Positions 45,813 to 53,488 are shown, counted from the first letter of the stretch. The stretch is 64,000 nucleotides of DNA from Faecalibacterium taiwanense (GCF_036632915.2 NZ_CP155552.1:2852001-2916000), one strand, 5' to 3'. Numbers and translations are program-made. Notes: a model not told the origin generated them from the letters alone.

Positions 45813-47105
45813 TTACGTTTCTTTGCCAGTGACCGCCCGCAGGGCAGCACACTCGGCAGCGGCCTGCTCCGGTGCGCCCGCACCAAACAGACTGCCGTAC
45901 CGGTACAGCGCCCAGCCGCCCGCGTTCTGGCTGCGCAGGTCCTGCACCTGCCGGGCCAGCACATCGCCGGTGCTCCAGCCGCTCACGCTGTCCGGGTTCG
46001 CGCCGCCGTCACCTGCGCCCACGCGGTACGCGCCCAGCCCGAAGTACAGGGCCACGCCCTCTGCGCGCGGGTACGCCAGCCACGCGGGCACGATGTTCTC
46101 AAAGGCAAATCGGGTGCTGCCGCTCTGCAGCGTGTAGCCATAGCCCCAGTAGATCTGCGGGCAGAGATAATCCACCACCTGTTCTTCCCCGCCCGCAGCC
46201 AGCCACGCCGTCACATCGCTGTACTGGCTGTTGAGGTCGTTGTCGGGATTCCCCTGCGGACTGATGCCAAAGCGCAGCGTCGGGTCTGCAGTCTTCACCG
46301 TGTCGTGCACCTTCTTGACCAGAGCGGTCACGTTCTGCCGCCGCCATGCTGCAAGGTCTGCCGCACCGCTGGCCGCAAACTGCGCCGCATCGATGCTTTC
46401 TTCGGTCGTAGGGTAAAAATAATCGTCAAAGTGGATGCCGTCCACCGCGTAGTTCTGCAAAAGCTCGGCCACGCCCTGCACCACATAGTCCGCCGCTGCA
46501 GGCTCGGCCGGGTTCAGATACAGCCCGTCGCCCACTGCACACACCCATTCCGGGTGGGTGTTGGCAAGGTTGTTCTCTGCCAGATTCGGCGGCATGGCTG
46601 CAGAGGACCGCAGCCGGTAGGGATTCAGCCACGCCTCCACCGAAAGGCCTCGCCCGTGGGCCTCCTGCAAAAGGATGTCCAGCGGGTCAAAACCGGGGTC
46701 CTGCCCTTGCACGCCGGTGCACAGGTGGCTCCACGGGAACAGCTGGCTTTTGTAAAGTGCATCTCCGAAGGGCCGCACCTGCGCAAGCACCGTGTTCAGC
46801 CCAAGGCCCGCGCAGTTTTCCAGCATTTGCACGCACCCGGCGCGGAAGGCATCCGCCGAGGAAAAATCCATTGCTGCCCATTCCAGATAGCTCACCCATA
46901 CGGCCCGCCACTCGCCTGCAGGCAGGGCAGGGTTCTCAACAGGGTGTTTTTCTGCTTTCGTTTTGTCCTGTTTGGAAAACTTTTTTCTGCGCAGCCACAG
47001 CCCCGCACCCACACAGGCAGCAGCACCGGCCCCCGCCAGAAAGGTGCGCCGGTTCACACGGCGCGGTTCCGCTTCCGTTTTTTTGGACTTGCGCCGCTGG
47101 GTCAC
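45813..47105 (-). CDS. Exported glycosyl-hydrolase-like family 10 protein (YngK/DUF187)
   Basis: 430 residues. N-terminus with NRRTFLAG and a hydrophobic stretch (AGAGAAACVGAGLWL), a twin-arginine-type signal. GHL10 motifs: EWRAVWVSYLEW, DGIHFDDYFYP and DYLCPQIYWGY, a TIM-barrel hydrolase probably acting on glycans or peptidoglycan. Overlaps the upstream gene by 4 nt (ATGA). Confidence 0.88.
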   Translation of the reverse strand: MTQRRKSKKTEAEPRRVNRRTFLAGAGAAACVGAGLWLRRKKFSKQDKTKAEKHPVENPALPAGEWRAVWVSYLEWAAMDFSSADAFRAGCVQMLENCAGLGLNTVLAQVRPFGDALYKSQLFPWSHLCTGVQGQDPGFDPLDILLQEAHGRGLSVEAWLNPYRLRSSAAMPPNLAENNLANTHPEWVCAVGDGLYLNPAEPAAADYVVQGVAELLQNYAVDGIHFDDYFYPTTEESIDAAQFAASGAADLAAWRRQNVTALVKKVHDTVKTADPTLRFGISPQGNPDNDLNSQYSDVTAWLAAGGEEQVVDYLCPQIYWGYGYTLQSGSTRFAFENIVPAWLAYPRAEGVALYFGLGAYRVGAGDGGANPDSVSGWSTGDVLARQVQDLRSQNAGGWALYRYGSLFGAGAPEQAAAECAALRAVTGKET

Positions 47106-47602
47106 AGGGTCTCCTCCTGGGTCTTATACAGCACAAGCGCTGCCCAGCCCCGGGCGCAGGCCAGCAGCACGAACATGATGTTCGTCCAGAAGGCAAGGGC
47201 GCTCATACCCGCATACTTCGTCAGCAGCCAGAACAAAAGGCGCAGCGCTTCCGAGATGCACACCAGCTGCAGCGGGCGCTGAACGGGCCTGCCGTGGCCG
47301 TACTCGATGGCAAGCAGGCCCGGCCACACCAGTGCCGAGCACAGGTCGCCCGCCCAGCCGCCTGCAGCCAGCTTGCTGAGCATCAGCAGCACGAACACCA
47401 GCGTGTAGCTGCGCTTATCCTTGGCGGGAGCACCCTTCTGTGCGGCCAAAAACAGCACTGCAATGCCGGTGATGCAGAACACGATCAGTTCCAGCCCCGA
47501 AAAATCCATGCCGCCCAGCACGGCAAAGCCGCCCAGCATGGACATTGCCGCTGCCGCCAGCAGGAAAAAATACCAGGTCTTGCGTGTAAATTTGAGCTTC
47601 AT
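47102..47602 (-). CDS. Multi-pass membrane protein of unknown function
   Basis: 166 residues with five hydrophobic segments. No motif recognised. Upstream partner of the GHL10 gene, with coupled translation; GGGAGGAAC lies before the start. A TATAAT box on the minus strand at 47664-47669 may be its -10. Confidence 0.7.
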   Translation of the reverse strand: MKLKFTRKTWYFFLLAAAAMSMLGGFAVLGGMDFSGLELIVFCITGIAVLFLAAQKGAPAKDKRSYTLVFVLLMLSKLAAGGWAGDLCSALVWPGLLAIEYGHGRPVQRPLQLVCISEALRLLFWLLTKYAGMSALAFWTNIMFVLLACARGWAALVLYKTQEETL

Positions 47603-47725
47603 TGTGTTCCTCCCGCCTGCAGCAGTGCGCAGGCTCCTGACAAAATTTTCAAAGAATTAAAAATATTATAGCACAAAAGTATGCGGGTTGTGTTACAATA
47701 AGAAAAACTCTTCAGGAGGATCTTC

Positions 47726-48145
47726 ATGAACGCCGCAGTTTCCATTGTCCTGCTTGCCGCCGTACTTGGCGTGATCGTTTTTCTTTTGTCCCGGCGCGAG
47801 AATACCCGCCGCAGCCAGTACGGCCCCGCCGGCCTTTCGGAGTTCCGCACCGACCTGCCGCTGGACGAGTGCTTCGACCGGCTGGACGAGCACAGGGATG
47901 CCGACGAGTTCGTGTACGAGTGCCGCCGGGAAAAGGACGGCGGCTTTCTGCTGCATCTCACCCTGCACCAGCCCACCCAGCAGCCGCTGGACACCCTGTA
48001 TACCCTCCGGCTGGACCCCGGTCGTCAGACCGTAGTGACCCTGATCTTCATCCGCGAGGCCTTTGGCTACAAGGAGCCGCTGTTCCCGCAGGAAATGCTT
48101 GATCGTTTTATGCAGCAGAAGCTGGATGCCCACCGTACCAAATAA
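47726..48145 (+). CDS. Membrane-anchored protein of unknown function
   Basis: 139 residues: one N-terminal helix (VSIVLLAAVLGVIVFLLS) then a soluble domain. AGGAGG before the ATG. No family recognised. Confidence 0.75.
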   Translation: MNAAVSIVLLAAVLGVIVFLLSRRENTRRSQYGPAGLSEFRTDLPLDECFDRLDEHRDADEFVYECRREKDGGFLLHLTLHQPTQQPLDTLYTLRLDPGRQTVVTLIFIREAFGYKEPLFPQEMLDRFMQQKLDAHRTK

Positions 48146-48161
48146 AGTTTTGTGTAAATGC

Positions 48162-48190
48162 TTTTCATTTTGCGCTGTTTTTGGTATACT
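48162..48190 (+). promoter_or_regulatory. Promoter of the truncated tRNA gene
   Basis: TTTTCA, 17 nt, TATACT, 27 nt before the tRNA fragment. Confidence 0.6.
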
Positions 48191-48216
48191 TGTAAGTGCC
48201 GCAGCGCAGAATATGC

Positions 48217-48265
48217 GGGCTAGTAGCTCAGTTGGTCAGAGCTGGCGGCTCATAACCGCCAGACC
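48217..48265 (+). pseudogene. 5' half of a tRNA(CAT) gene, truncated after the anticodon arm
   Basis: Acceptor strand GGGCTAG, T8-A9, D arm GCTC/GAGC, and anticodon arm GGCGG-CTCATAA-CCGCC with anticodon CAT. After the anticodon arm the sequence runs into unrelated AT-rich DNA: no T arm and no CTAGCCC strand follow. Its own promoter is intact. The anticodon arm GGCGGCTCATAACCGC is identical in the complete tRNA at 48403. Confidence 0.8.
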
Positions 48266-48304
48266 TTACCGTTTCCACCTTTTCAAAACAGCGTTTTTTC
48301 GTTA

Positions 48305-48395
48305 TTTTTTGAAGTTTCAAACTTCAAAAAAGCGGTTTCACCTACTTTTCACCTACGAAGGGTCATTTGAACGTCCCTCACAGGTACGTTCAAAT
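48305..48395. other. Palindromes between tRNA fragment and complete tRNA
   Basis: TTTTTTGAAGTTT/AAACTTCAAAAAA perfect 13-bp arms (48305-48331) and ATTTGAACGT/ACGTTCAAAT 10-bp arms (48365-48395). Possible recombinase or excisionase sites in an attachment region, or remnants of one. Confidence 0.45.
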
Positions 48396-48402
48396 TTCAT
48401 AA

Positions 48403-48478
48403 GGGCCATTAGCTTAACGGTTAAAGCCGGCGGCTCATAACCGCTCCAGTGGGGGTTCGAATCCCTCATGGCCCACCA
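48403..48478 (+). tRNA. tRNA with CAT anticodon (Met or lysidine-Ile)
   Basis: Complete cloverleaf: acceptor GGGCCAT/ATGGCCC, D arm GCTT/AAGC, anticodon arm GGCGG-CTCATAA-CCGCT, T arm GGGGG-TTCGAAT-CCCTC, discriminator A and encoded CCA. G1-C72 excludes initiator type. Whether it reads AUG or, after lysidine modification, AUA cannot be decided here. Confidence 0.92.
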
Positions 48479-48511
48479 AAAAAGCACGAGATTTTGCGTC
48501 TCGTGCTTTTT
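48479..48511. terminator. Bidirectional terminator, tRNA and integrase
   Basis: GCACGAGA and TCTCGTGC arms between A- and T-runs. Confidence 0.85.
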
Positions 48512-48532
48512 CTTTTGCCTGATGGAGCAATC

Positions 48533-50011
48533 TCACTTGTACAGTTCCTTGCTCATCTGCTTCCGAATCTCATCACGCCGCCTGTCGTAGACCTGCGTAT
48601 AGATTGCAAGGGTCGTGCTGGGTTGCGCGTGTCCGGCTTCTGCGGCCACCGTTGCCACACCGATGTTTGGATTGGACAGCAGGATACTGACGAAGGTGTG
48701 CCGGAACATATGCGGGTGAATTTTTTCGATGCCCGCTTTTTTCCCGACCCGGCGCACCAGTGCTGCATAGCTGTCGGGGTTGATGGGAAAGCCGTAGTCG
48801 TTGCAGATCACAAAGTCATTCCCACGCAAATCCAGAAGCGACTGTGCGTACTTAGCACCTTTCTTTTCCAGATTTTTCTGCCAGCTTGCACCCATCAGCT
48901 TTTTTCTGGACTTCCACTGTTCGTGATAGTCCTTCAAAAAGGCCATAAACTCCGGGGCAACATCCACATCACGGATGTTGCTTTCTTTCGTTGTGGTAAG
49001 CTGATAGCCATAATTAGGGAAAACCAACAAAGATTTTGACACATGGATTGTTCCATCACGGAAATTCACATCTTTCCATGTAAGACCAGCCAGTTCTCCA
49101 CGCCGGACACCAGTGTTCAGCAGGCACAAAACGACTGCCTTTTCCAGCATGGAGCACTCTTTCAAAGCCACTTGTAAGGCTTCTACTTCATCACTATGTA
49201 AGCAGTCCACAGATTTTCCTTTTCGCCCAGATGCTTTTATCATTGGCATTTGAAGTGATGTTCCATAGTTATCATTGGCGTAGTTCAGGACTGACCGAAT
49301 GAACAGATTGTACTCTCGCATCGTCTTTTTCGTCATGGGGCGGCGGTCAATCTCCACCTCAAACATCTGCCCAACGGTCTTACCCAAAGCCATTGCCACC
49401 TGTTGTGCCGAGTCCAAAGAAACCGTTTCACCACGGAAAATCCGCTCAATGGTTTCCTCTCGGATGGTGCATTTTTTCGCAATTTTAGGGCAAGACACCG
49501 TTTTGAACTCTTTAGATTCTGGCTTCAAAACCGCACGTTTATAAACGCGTGCATCACTATCTTCCAGAAAGCGAATGACTGCATCGCAGTCTTGCCGGGT
49601 AATCGTCCCAATCGCTTTTTCAGAAAATTCCGGGTAACTTTGGATGCGTTGAAGATACTTTTCTTTTTTCAAGCTAGTGTTCTCTTTGTTGCGGTTTGCG
49701 TCATAGTCACCTTTCAGACGAACCGAGGGAGCCATCCGAGAACGGTTTGAAGCTATGTACTCTTGCGCTACAACCGCAAAGGTCTTTCCTGCGTTGCTGG
49801 CTTCTTTATCGGCCTTTTCCTGTTCCTGCCGCTCAAATTCAGCGGCGGCAGCATTCGCAGCAGCGTTGCGCGCACGAGCGTTTTTCAGTTCGGTGGGGTC
49901 AAAATCGAACCGACCATAGCGACGTTCGATTTTGCCGTTCACCAGAACATTTGCGGTGATTTGGTAATACCGGGGTTTCTTTTTGGGTTCGATCAGCTTA
50001 ATGGATGCCAT
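48533..50011 (-). CDS. Tyrosine recombinase/integrase with embedded XRE-like helix-turn-helix
   Basis: 492 residues, transcribed toward the tRNA. N-terminal arm-binding region, core-binding domain (about 80-255), catalytic domain with Arg303 (NTGVRRGEL), Lys342 in TTKES, His434-Arg437 (HPHMFRHTF), His461 and Tyr471 (LAIYTQVYD). Residues about 174-218 (IREETIERIFRG then SLDSAQQVAMALGKTV) read like an XRE helix-turn-helix placed inside the core-binding region and make this protein longer than Tn916-type Int (about 405). Expected to integrate the element at the tRNA(CAT) gene. Confidence 0.93.
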   Translation of the reverse strand: MASIKLIEPKKKPRYYQITANVLVNGKIERRYGRFDFDPTELKNARARNAAANAAAAEFERQEQEKADKEASNAGKTFAVVAQEYIASNRSRMAPSVRLKGDYDANRNKENTSLKKEKYLQRIQSYPEFSEKAIGTITRQDCDAVIRFLEDSDARVYKRAVLKPESKEFKTVSCPKIAKKCTIREETIERIFRGETVSLDSAQQVAMALGKTVGQMFEVEIDRRPMTKKTMREYNLFIRSVLNYANDNYGTSLQMPMIKASGRKGKSVDCLHSDEVEALQVALKECSMLEKAVVLCLLNTGVRRGELAGLTWKDVNFRDGTIHVSKSLLVFPNYGYQLTTTKESNIRDVDVAPEFMAFLKDYHEQWKSRKKLMGASWQKNLEKKGAKYAQSLLDLRGNDFVICNDYGFPINPDSYAALVRRVGKKAGIEKIHPHMFRHTFVSILLSNPNIGVATVAAEAGHAQPSTTLAIYTQVYDRRRDEIRKQMSKELYK

Positions 50012-50118
50012 ATATTTACCGTCCTTTCTGTGTGGTGGTTATCTCTGTCACAATGAGTATAGCAGTTCAGGCGGTTAATTTTTAGGATGTCGCAGTTTAT
50101 GCCCGCATCCTTGACAAG

Positions 50119-50343
50119 TCAGGAAGTTGTCGTTCCACCGTTGAAGTAGTCAGCCATTTTTCCAAGGTTGATATACCATTTAATGCCCGACTGAAATGCC
50201 ATGCCCGGCACTTCCCGGCAAAGGCGGCGGATGTAATATTCAGGCAAGCCCATACGCTGACTTGCCTGCTTGATGCTGACGATCTGCGGCAGTACAACTG
50301 CTTCGCTCTGGATCTCCGGCGATACCATCACTTTTTCATTCAT
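50119..50343 (-). CDS. Excisionase-like small DNA-binding protein
   Basis: 74 residues. PQIVSIKQASQRMGLPEYYI and RRLCREVPGMAF, then IKWYINLGKMADY, fit the winged-helix excisionase (AlpA/Xis) pattern. ATG at 50343 after AGGAGG. Its start overlaps the end of the MazF-like gene by 8 nt, and the integrase gene follows after about 100 nt. Confidence 0.75.
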   Translation of the reverse strand: MNEKVMVSPEIQSEAVVLPQIVSIKQASQRMGLPEYYIRRLCREVPGMAFQSGIKWYINLGKMADYFNGGTTTS

Positions 50344-50722
50344 CGGCATTCCTCCTGTCCCATTCATTGATTTCCAAACTATTCAGAAGTGCTTCTTCGA
50401 TCCGGCGCATTTCGTTCCGCGTAGTCCGCCCCAAGAAGCGTTGTATGCGGCTTTTGTCTATCGTGAAGATCTGTTCCAGTTGAACCACAGATGGCTTCTC
50501 AAAGGCTGTATTGTGGGCTATCAGAACGTGTGTGGGCTGGTATTTCTTTTTCTCGGTGCGGGAAGTCACTGTCGCCACGATAAGGGTAGGCGCATAGCGG
50601 TTCCCTACATCGTTTTGCAGAACCACCACAGGGCGGGTGCCGCCCTGCTCGGAGCCGATGTGCGGCTCCATGTCTGCATAGTAAATGTCCCCTCTGAGGT
50701 ATTTCCAGTCTTTTGGTATGAT
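50336..50722 (-). CDS. MazF/PemK-type toxin, start codon non-standard
   Basis: Endoribonuclease-toxin fold. RGDIYYADMEPHIGSEQGG and TRPVVVLQNDVGN, then ATVTSRTEKKKYQPTHV match MazF. The first ATG (50671) would delete the conserved RGDIYYAD strand, yet the frame stays open upstream (IIPKDWKYLRGDIYYAD). AGGAGG (50733-50738) points to an initiation codon at 50728 (ATA), 50722 (ATC) or 50719 (ATA). I place it at 50722. No separate antitoxin gene is visible beside it. Confidence 0.7.
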   Translation of the reverse strand: MIPKDWKYLRGDIYYADMEPHIGSEQGGTRPVVVLQNDVGNRYAPTLIVATVTSRTEKKKYQPTHVLIAHNTAFEKPSVVQLEQIFTIDKSRIQRFLGRTTRNEMRRIEEALLNSLEINEWDRRNADE

Positions 50723-50730
50723 AGCTATCA
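50719..50730. promoter_or_regulatory. 12-bp perfect palindrome at the toxin start
   Basis: TGATAGCTATCA sits just after the ribosome site. A candidate operator for autoregulation or a translational element. Confidence 0.45.
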
Positions 50731-50755
50731 GACCTCCTATCCTTCTATATGTAGC

Positions 50756-50783
50756 AAAAGCCGCCCGTTTTTGGCAGGCGGCT
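50756..50783 (-). terminator. Terminator after the DUF6551-like gene
   Basis: AGCCGCC/GGCGGCT arms with a T-rich tail on the minus strand, separating the ParB-like block from toxin-xis-int. Confidence 0.75.
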
Positions 50784-50821
50784 CTTGCAGGAAAAGGAGT
50801 ATGCCTAGAAAGGCGAAAATG

Positions 50822-51667
50822 TCACTGCTTGATGGGGAGATTGAAGCGGCGGCTGGAGCCGTTGTAGGTGCGAAGAATCAGCATCATATACTTGTAGCTG
50901 ACGGTGCCGCTCATGGCCTTTTCATCACGCACCAGCGTCATGGGGTGAACGGTACGCAGCCGCTTCACCAGACGTTCCGGGTCATACTCGCCCTGATAGA
51001 GTGCCACGAAGCGAACCATGCCCCGCAGGATGCCGGAGCGGAGGGAATCGGGGTCACCCTCCCAGCCCTTTGCCAGCATGGTCAGGGCTTCTTTGTAGAG
51101 GTCTGCGCCATAGGTCTTGTACTCCTTAAAGGCGGTGCGGATGCAAATGATCTTCCACGGAGCGCGATAGGCATCCAGACCAAGCTGCAAGCCGGTGCTT
51201 TCGGTGGCATTCAGGAATGCGATGGACTGTGCATCCTTGCCGACCAGTGCAGCACGAAGTTCTGCGCCAGCAGTCAGAGGTCTGGAAACGCCGGTCTGCT
51301 TGGAAAAGAGAATTGCTTCCTCCTCTTTCGTCAGCCCGGTGTACACCTTGCAGATGATGGGAAGGTCAGCACCGCCGTTCATGGTTTTCCGGGTTACAAT
51401 GGTGTGCTGACCATCGAACACAAAGTAATGCCCGTCCCGGTAGCTGACCTTGGGAGGGTTGGCGATCAGTTCAGTGAACTCAGCCGACATCTTCTCAACA
51501 TTCGGGATGCTCAGACCCCGCTGGTAGTCGGCAGGGATTTCGAGGAAGGCACTGTTGATAACCTTTTCCTCGTAAGGCCGCTGGGCAAAGAGGGCTTCGA
51601 TGATGGCTTCATCGGTGATTTCGGGCATGATCTCAGGCATGGTGTTGACGCAGTTCATATTCTTCAT
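50822..51667 (-). CDS. ParB/DUF6551-like nuclease-fold protein
   Basis: 281 residues. ADYQRGLSIPNVEKMSAEF, then YFVFDGQHTIVTRK resemble ParB/sulfiredoxin-type N-terminal domains (DGQHT in place of DGhHR). Such proteins are frequent on mobile elements of gut Firmicutes; function unknown. Overlaps the next upstream gene by 4 nt. Confidence 0.75.
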   Translation of the reverse strand: MKNMNCVNTMPEIMPEITDEAIIEALFAQRPYEEKVINSAFLEIPADYQRGLSIPNVEKMSAEFTELIANPPKVSYRDGHYFVFDGQHTIVTRKTMNGGADLPIICKVYTGLTKEEEAILFSKQTGVSRPLTAGAELRAALVGKDAQSIAFLNATESTGLQLGLDAYRAPWKIICIRTAFKEYKTYGADLYKEALTMLAKGWEGDPDSLRSGILRGMVRFVALYQGEYDPERLVKRLRTVHPMTLVRDEKAMSGTVSYKYMMLILRTYNGSSRRFNLPIKQ

Positions 51668-52086
51668 AGCAGTTCCTCCATCTTATCTTCCAGATTTTTC
51701 AGGTAGTCTCTCAATTTCTGAATCGTTCGTCCTACGGATGCACGGTTCTCTGCATCGGACAGAATGTCGGGATATTCCCGGAAAACGCTTTCCCAGCGGC
51801 GCATCATACTGTTGGCGGCTCCCGATACTTCGCAAAGCATCGCAGTCCCATCGGCAAGTCGTTTGGGTACATAGCGGCTGTTTGCGATATCAAGAATCTG
51901 CTGACGGTCGATTTTCAACGGTTCATTCACTCTTTGTGGAAAAGTCTGCTCCTGCGGAGCCGGAGTGTGAACCAGTTCTTCGTCCGTGGATTCTTCCTCG
52001 GATGTACTGGCATTGGGCAGCGGTGCAGCTACGGCTGGGGAGCTTTCTGCTTTTGTGCAGGCGGTTTTGGGGGCTTCGGCTTGCAA
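51664..52086 (-). CDS. Acidic helical protein, probable out-of-frame C-terminal half of the ParB-like gene
   Basis: 140 residues: Ala/Pro/Glu-rich linker followed by a helical domain (IDRQQILDIANSRYVPKRLA, MMRRWESVFREYPDILSDAE). It overlaps the end of the ParB-domain gene in the -1 frame and has no ribosome site at its first TTG (52086). The overlap contains CCCAAAA in the register of a -1 slippery heptamer. So it is either expressed by frameshifting, or the two parts were one gene broken by loss of a C at 52069-52073. Confidence 0.6.
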   Translation of the reverse strand: MQAEAPKTACTKAESSPAVAAPLPNASTSEEESTDEELVHTPAPQEQTFPQRVNEPLKIDRQQILDIANSRYVPKRLADGTAMLCEVSGAANSMMRRWESVFREYPDILSDAENRASVGRTIQKLRDYLKNLEDKMEELL

Positions 52087-52706
52087 ATCTCAGCCACCAA
52101 TGCCGGACGTTCTTCGGGAGGGGCACGGGCAACAGATGCAATCTCGGCGGCGGTCGGCTTGACCTCGCCGGAAAGCACTTTCTGGCGTGTGCCGGGAACA
52201 GCTTCTTCGGCAACATCCACACCTTTTGCAAAATGTTCAGCCCTTCGTACAAAGCTGTCTGTCGTATTCGTTTCACGAGCGATTCGTTCACGAGTCTTTT
52301 CGGGTTTTATCAGGTGGTCAAAATGACCACCTGATTTTGCCGCAGGGCTTTTTCGATCACCGCCATTAACGCATTTTTCGGCTTCATACTGTTTCCCGAT
52401 AAGGTACTTCTTCTGTTCCGGGGTGAGATTGCGCCGCCCCAGCTGATTCTTGCAAATCCAGATGATGGCTTCATAGCGGTTTGCAAACTCCGTTTCGTGA
52501 ACGGTGAACGGGATTTCCGGGTGCTTCTTGGCGATGATGAAACGGTTGTGTCCGTCCACGATCAGCCCCTCCCACACGATGATGGGATTGATGATGCGTC
52601 CATCCCGCAGGATGTTGGCTTCCAGCTGGTTCAGTTCTTCAAAGGTAAGCGGCGGAATCTTGCCCTGAAACTCTGGGTCGATCTTAAGCGCAGATAAGTT
52701 CATCAT
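52029..52706 (-). CDS. ParB N-terminal-domain protein
   Basis: 225 residues from ATG at 52706 (MMNLSALKID), AAAGGA 7 nt upstream. ParB-like core: LTFEELNQLEANILRDGRI and IVWEGLIVDGHNRFIIAKKH, with DGHNR as the CTPase/nuclease signature, followed by a helix-turn-helix region (TNTTDSFVRRAEHFAKG) and a Pro/Lys-rich end. Probably a DNA-binding plasmid or element maintenance protein. Its end overlaps the reading frame starting at 52086. Confidence 0.82.
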   Translation of the reverse strand: MMNLSALKIDPEFQGKIPPLTFEELNQLEANILRDGRIINPIIVWEGLIVDGHNRFIIAKKHPEIPFTVHETEFANRYEAIIWICKNQLGRRNLTPEQKKYLIGKQYEAEKCVNGGDRKSPAAKSGGHFDHLIKPEKTRERIARETNTTDSFVRRAEHFAKGVDVAEEAVPGTRQKVLSGEVKPTAAEIASVARAPPEERPALVAEICKPKPPKPPAQKQKAPQP

Positions 52707-52929
52707 CGAACCGTCCTTTCTTCGTGTAGGTGGATTTCGGGCTGGTGGGCTGGATGTAGTAGTCGTAGCCGAAGCTGGTCTGGCAGTAGGTGCAAGGCTC
52801 CTTGGTGAGCTGATAGGGGTCTGCACGGCGGACACGGATGCCACGAGTGTTCCGAAAGGCATTCAGGCAGCGGGGGCAGAGGGTGGTCAGGGTCGATTCA
52901 TCGGTCTTGTGGGTAAAAGTACGGCTCAT
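52684..52929 (-). CDS. Small zinc-ribbon protein
   Basis: 81 residues. CPRC and CTYC pairs form a probable zinc ribbon. ATG at 52929 has GGAGG 8 nt upstream; an earlier ATG at 52935 is too close to it. Overlaps the start of the ParB gene by 23 nt. No known family. Confidence 0.7.
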   Translation of the reverse strand: MSRTFTHKTDESTLTTLCPRCLNAFRNTRGIRVRRADPYQLTKEPCTYCQTSFGYDYYIQPTSPKSTYTKKGRFDDELICA

Positions 52930-52972
52930 AATCATTTCCTCCGTTTCGTATGGGTGAGTGTTCGGTATGGAA

Positions 52973-53017
52973 AAAGCCCGCCGCCAAGGTTCAAAAGAAT
53001 CCCCGGTGGTGGGCTTT
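52973..53017 (-). terminator. Attenuator-like terminator upstream of the ParB operon
   Basis: On the minus strand AAAGCCCACCACC pairs with GGCGGCGGGCTTT (mismatch-containing 13-bp stem) and is followed by TTTTT. It lies 44 nt before the first gene of the operon and after a structured leader, the geometry of a transcription attenuator. Confidence 0.75.
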
Positions 53018-53036
53018 GAAGTTTTGTTTTAAGTTT

Positions 53037-53345
53037 TTCCAACCTATTTGTCCTCGACGCCCGTTGGATTTGGAATGCACCTCGGTAAGTGGGGACTTGC
53101 ACCCACACTCCACATTGGCTTCTTCAGCCACCCCGTCTTCTTTATGACCGGGCCGCGAGTTACGGAAGTTTCATTATTTTGTCCGAGGGAATGATATTCA
53201 ATTTTCAAGGTACGGCTTCCAGCTTTGGGCTTCTCCCCGTCTGGGGTGTTGCCCTTGCTGTGACCATAGTGTACCTGAAAACTGAACGCATTTTTAGGAA
53301 GTAATAGTTCCGCTTTTTTCGCCAAAAACCGGAACTATCACTTCC
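53037..53345 (-). promoter_or_regulatory. Structured leader RNA candidate
   Basis: Several stems on this strand: GGAAGTGATAGTTCCG/CGGAACTATTACTTCC (53297-53345), TTCAGTTTTCAGGTAC/GTACCTTGAAAATTGAA (53197-53286) enclosing a nested GGGC-CCCC-GGGG-GCCC hairpin, TGGCT/AGCCA (53117-53131), GTGGG/CCCAC (53090-53107) and TCCAAC/GTTGGA (53037-53069). No supported gene inside; a reading frame of 93 codons at 53044-53325 covers it but lacks a ribosome site and known motif. Not recognised as a known riboswitch. Confidence 0.55.
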
Positions 53346-53424
53346 GGTTTTCCACGAAAATCGACGTCAAATCAAATGTTTTTAATTTACAAGTTCTAAA
53401 AAGAAATTTTGATATTTTTCAAAG

Positions 53425-53475
53425 AAAAAAGCCCTTCCAGATGGCGGCTCATACAAGCCGACCATCCAGAAGGGC
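53425..53475 (-). terminator. Terminator of the XRE regulator gene
   Basis: GCCCTTC/GAAGGGC outer arms and GATGG/CCATC inner arms, followed by six T on the minus strand. Confidence 0.8.
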
Positions 53476-53488
53476 TATTCTATAAAGA

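Noticed and set aside
46757..47671. Plus-strand frame of 304 codons
   Set aside because: Antisense of the GHL10 and membrane-protein genes.
53044..53325. Minus-strand frame of 93 codons
   Set aside because: No ribosome site or motif; the same bases form several stable stems, favouring a leader RNA.
53440..53460. GGCGGCTCATACAAGCCG resembling the tRNA anticodon arm as possible attR
   Set aside because: It is the apex of a terminator hairpin; similarity ends after about 10 bases and no tRNA 3' half follows.
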